Shown: positions 24,080 to 24,887 of the stretch, one piece after another
How the letters are laid out: each line of letters begins with the position of its first letter
How positions within the stretch are numbered: the first letter of the stretch is position 1
DNA from: a virus
Length of the DNA: 24,887 nt
Virus record (IMG/VR): IMGVR_UViG_3300031673_000449
Location: 1-24,887 of that record
Strand: one strand, 5' to 3'
Made by a program: the position numbers and the translations under genes
The notes under the pieces: model-generated
The model's input: the letters and a program-made list of their open reading frames with translations, nothing else
Database searches by the model: none
Told to the model about the DNA's origin: nothing

Positions 24080-24340
24080 ATGAAAAAACTAATATTCTTT
24101 TTATTAATCTTATCTTTTCCAATTAACTCTAATGCAAATTGTATAGTAAAACTACATAGCCCTGAAATGCCGAGAATGTGGGAAACTACCTATTGCCCAG
24201 TTGAAGGTGAGGATGGATGTTATAGATTTTTTACTTACCCAGCACAATTTGAAATCAATATGTGTCCGGGAAATCAAGAAGTAGAAATCATCCCGATGAC
24301 AAAGAAGCGGGAATCATACCAAATTAAACCAATGGAATGA
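24080..24340 (+). CDS. Small secreted four-cysteine protein
   Basis: Function unknown. The first 20 residues are a classical signal peptide: KK, a hydrophobic core LIFFLLILSF, then INSNA with likely cleavage after Ala19. The mature part is about 67 residues with cysteines at 21, 39, 47 and 62, enough for two disulphide bonds, so it probably functions in the periplasm or outside. Cys21 is not in a lipoprotein box (preceded by NAN). Own promoter and no Shine-Dalgarno sequence. Stop overlaps the next start (ATGA). Could act in superinfection exclusion or be a lysogenic conversion factor (inference). Confidence 0.7.
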   Translation: MKKLIFFLLILSFPINSNANCIVKLHSPEMPRMWETTYCPVEGEDGCYRFFTYPAQFEINMCPGNQEVEIIPMTKKRESYQIKPME

Positions 24341-24576
24341 TATTAAAACTAAAAAATTTATATTCATCAAACGAAGATGAGGCAAAGAAACTAATTGCTC
24401 TAATAGACGAAATAAATAGAGGCGGATTATATTTAATAATTACCGCAAAAAATCTGAAACCAAGCACGATTGCAAAAATGAAAATGATTTGTGAGAATAG
24501 GCTTGGAGGGGCTACAAAAGAAAACATTTCTGATTTAAAATACCTACTCATTACAAAAAAAATAAAGATTACTTAA
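24337..24576 (+). CDS. Small protein of unknown function, coupled to the secreted protein
   Basis: Not recognised. 79 residues, no signal peptide or membrane segment; predicted helix-strand-helix layout (EDEAKKLIALIDEINRGG, then LYLIITAK, then PSTIAKMKMICENRL). The start overlaps the stop of the secreted protein gene in ATGA, which implies translational coupling. Predicted cytoplasmic, so the pair would be one exported and one internal protein. Not long enough or distinctive enough to call an immunity protein. Confidence 0.55.
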   Translation: MILKLKNLYSSNEDEAKKLIALIDEINRGGLYLIITAKNLKPSTIAKMKMICENRLGGATKENISDLKYLLITKKIKIT

Positions 24577-24583
24577 TTATCGC

Positions 24584-24611
24584 TTGACAATTAAGATATA
24601 GAGCGTAGAAT
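24584..24611 (+). promoter_or_regulatory. Sigma-70-type promoter of the structured RNA candidate
   Basis: TTGACA followed after 16 bases by TAGAAT, the same two boxes and spacing as at 24019. Transcription would start near 24618. The only ATG of the open frame that follows (24610) overlaps the -10 box, so it would not be in the transcript. Confidence 0.72.
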
Positions 24612-24617
24612 GGTTTT

Positions 24618-24775
24618 ATCAGTAAAAGGTAATTTCTTTGAAAGGTCAGATAAGGTCAGTGTACCGAGGCTTGCAAGGTCAGGACTATCTCCGTTTCCGA
24701 TGGAGACCTTGCCGACTAGGGTTGTTAGCTGTCAAAGCTATTCGGTAGTCTTCTTCGGAAGGTTTGTAACAGTTG
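24618..24775 (+). ncRNA. Candidate structured non-coding RNA
   Basis: About 50 % GC between 24643 and 24766, against roughly 30 % in adjoining genes and under 20 % just after it. Elements read by eye: an outer stem of seven pairs (24662-24668 with 24741-24747, two of them G-U or equivalent); inside, hairpin A of eight perfect pairs (24673-24680 with 24705-24712), continued by a six-pair inner stem after a nine-base bulge; hairpin B, TAGCT with AGCTA (24726-24730, 24736-24740) stacked on the outer stem; and after the junction CTTC-TTCG-GAAG (24750-24761), a stable UUCG tetraloop. GACTA (twice) and TAGTC could form an alternative pairing. No SD sequence, and the frame across it uses AGG and CCG codons rare elsewhere. 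No known family recognised. Confidence 0.55.
24642..24682 (+). repeat. Three copies of AAGGTCAG
   Basis: The octamer AAGGTCAG occurs at 24642-24649, 24652-24659 and 24675-24682, the first two exactly ten bases apart. Each contains AAGGTC, which can pair with GACCTT at 24705-24710, so in RNA they could compete for one partner; in DNA they could be binding sites on one face of the helix. Confidence 0.7.
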
Positions 24776-24781
24776 AATTTA

Positions 24782-24816
24782 TTTTATAAAATATTATAAA
24801 AAGACTTTATTTTTTT
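24782..24816 (+). terminator. Possible weak terminator after the RNA candidate
   Basis: TTTTATAA (24782-24789) pairs with TTATAAAA (24794-24801) around a four-base loop, and a run of seven T follows at 24810-24816. The stem has only A-T pairs and the T run is eight bases away, so this is weak evidence. Confidence 0.35.
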
Positions 24817-24887
24817 ATATATTAATTATTATTAACGAGAACCAAGTTAATAAAAAAAGTTTTTACTAAAATACCCTGAGTTTCAGG
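24817..24887. other. AT-rich spacer to the window edge, no gene seen
   Basis: No open frame of note. At the very end CCTGA (24875-24879) and TCAGG (24883-24887) form a five-pair hairpin with a three-base loop that may continue beyond the window. Confidence 0.5.

Noticed and set aside
24662-24761. Group I intron core (GACTA...TAGTC resembles P7 with a P8 hairpin inside)
   Set aside because: No partner for a P3 stem, no AAGA-type joining segment before TAGTC, and no interrupted gene around it.
24610-24789. 59-codon open frame covering the RNA candidate
   Set aside because: Its ATG is inside the -10 box, there is no ribosome-binding site, and AGG and CCG codons are far more common than in other genes of this window. 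Kept as the alternative to test.
1-24887. CRISPR arrays, tRNA genes, insertion sequences, integrase or attachment sites
   Set aside because: No regularly spaced repeats, cloverleaf, transposase or recombinase frame was seen, so lysogeny genes, if any, lie outside the window.

Overview
The window is a stretch of an AT-rich (roughly 30-35 % GC by eye), tailed, contractile-tail (myovirus-type) bacteriophage or prophage. Almost all of it (positions 1-22410) is one long late, structural block on the minus strand. It is mosaic: the head genes (terminase, portal, protease, capsid) are of the HK97 type, while the tail genes follow the order of phage Mu from gp38 to gp48. Mu-type tails and a small protein with a classical signal peptide are compatible with a Gram-negative, low-GC host. 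The host cannot be named from the sequence. Stop usage is standard.

Layout on the minus strand, in transcription order from right to left: large terminase (22410), a small membrane protein, portal, a gp6-like head-tail connector, head closure, an HK97-gp10-like tail completion protein, a probable tail terminator with an inserted beta-rich region, gp38-like DUF2635, tail sheath, tail tube, tail assembly chaperone with a clear -1 frameshift extension, tape measure, gp43-, gp44-, gp45-, gp46-, gp47- (baseplate J) and gp48-like baseplate proteins, and a tail fibre. Most of these genes overlap or abut, as expected for a translationally coupled operon. The prohead protease and the major capsid protein (running off the left edge) come after the tail fibre rather than beside the portal, which is unusual.

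Between the tail fibre and the protease lies a plus-strand cargo cassette (2285-3296). It holds its own TTGACA promoter, a SAM-dependent methyltransferase of the type found in glycan loci, and an 18-bp perfect terminator hairpin facing the convergent fibre gene. Its left border carries a 45-bp, 44/45 identical copy of the 3' part of the gp48-like gene, so direct repeats flank the methyltransferase-fibre segment.

The right end (22411-24887) is on the plus strand, divergent from the terminase. It contains a small unknown protein, a DNA methyltransferase with a DVPY motif, a zinc-ribbon protein, a secreted four-cysteine protein, a small unknown protein, and a promoter followed by a GC-rich (about 50 %), foldable, probably non-coding RNA with a UUCG tetraloop. 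The same promoter block (TTGACAATTA, 16-bp spacer) occurs before the fibre-side methyltransferase, the secreted protein and the RNA candidate, suggesting common, host-polymerase-driven expression of cargo genes separate from the late operon. The RNA candidate and the repeat-flanked cargo cassette are the two least explained parts of the window.
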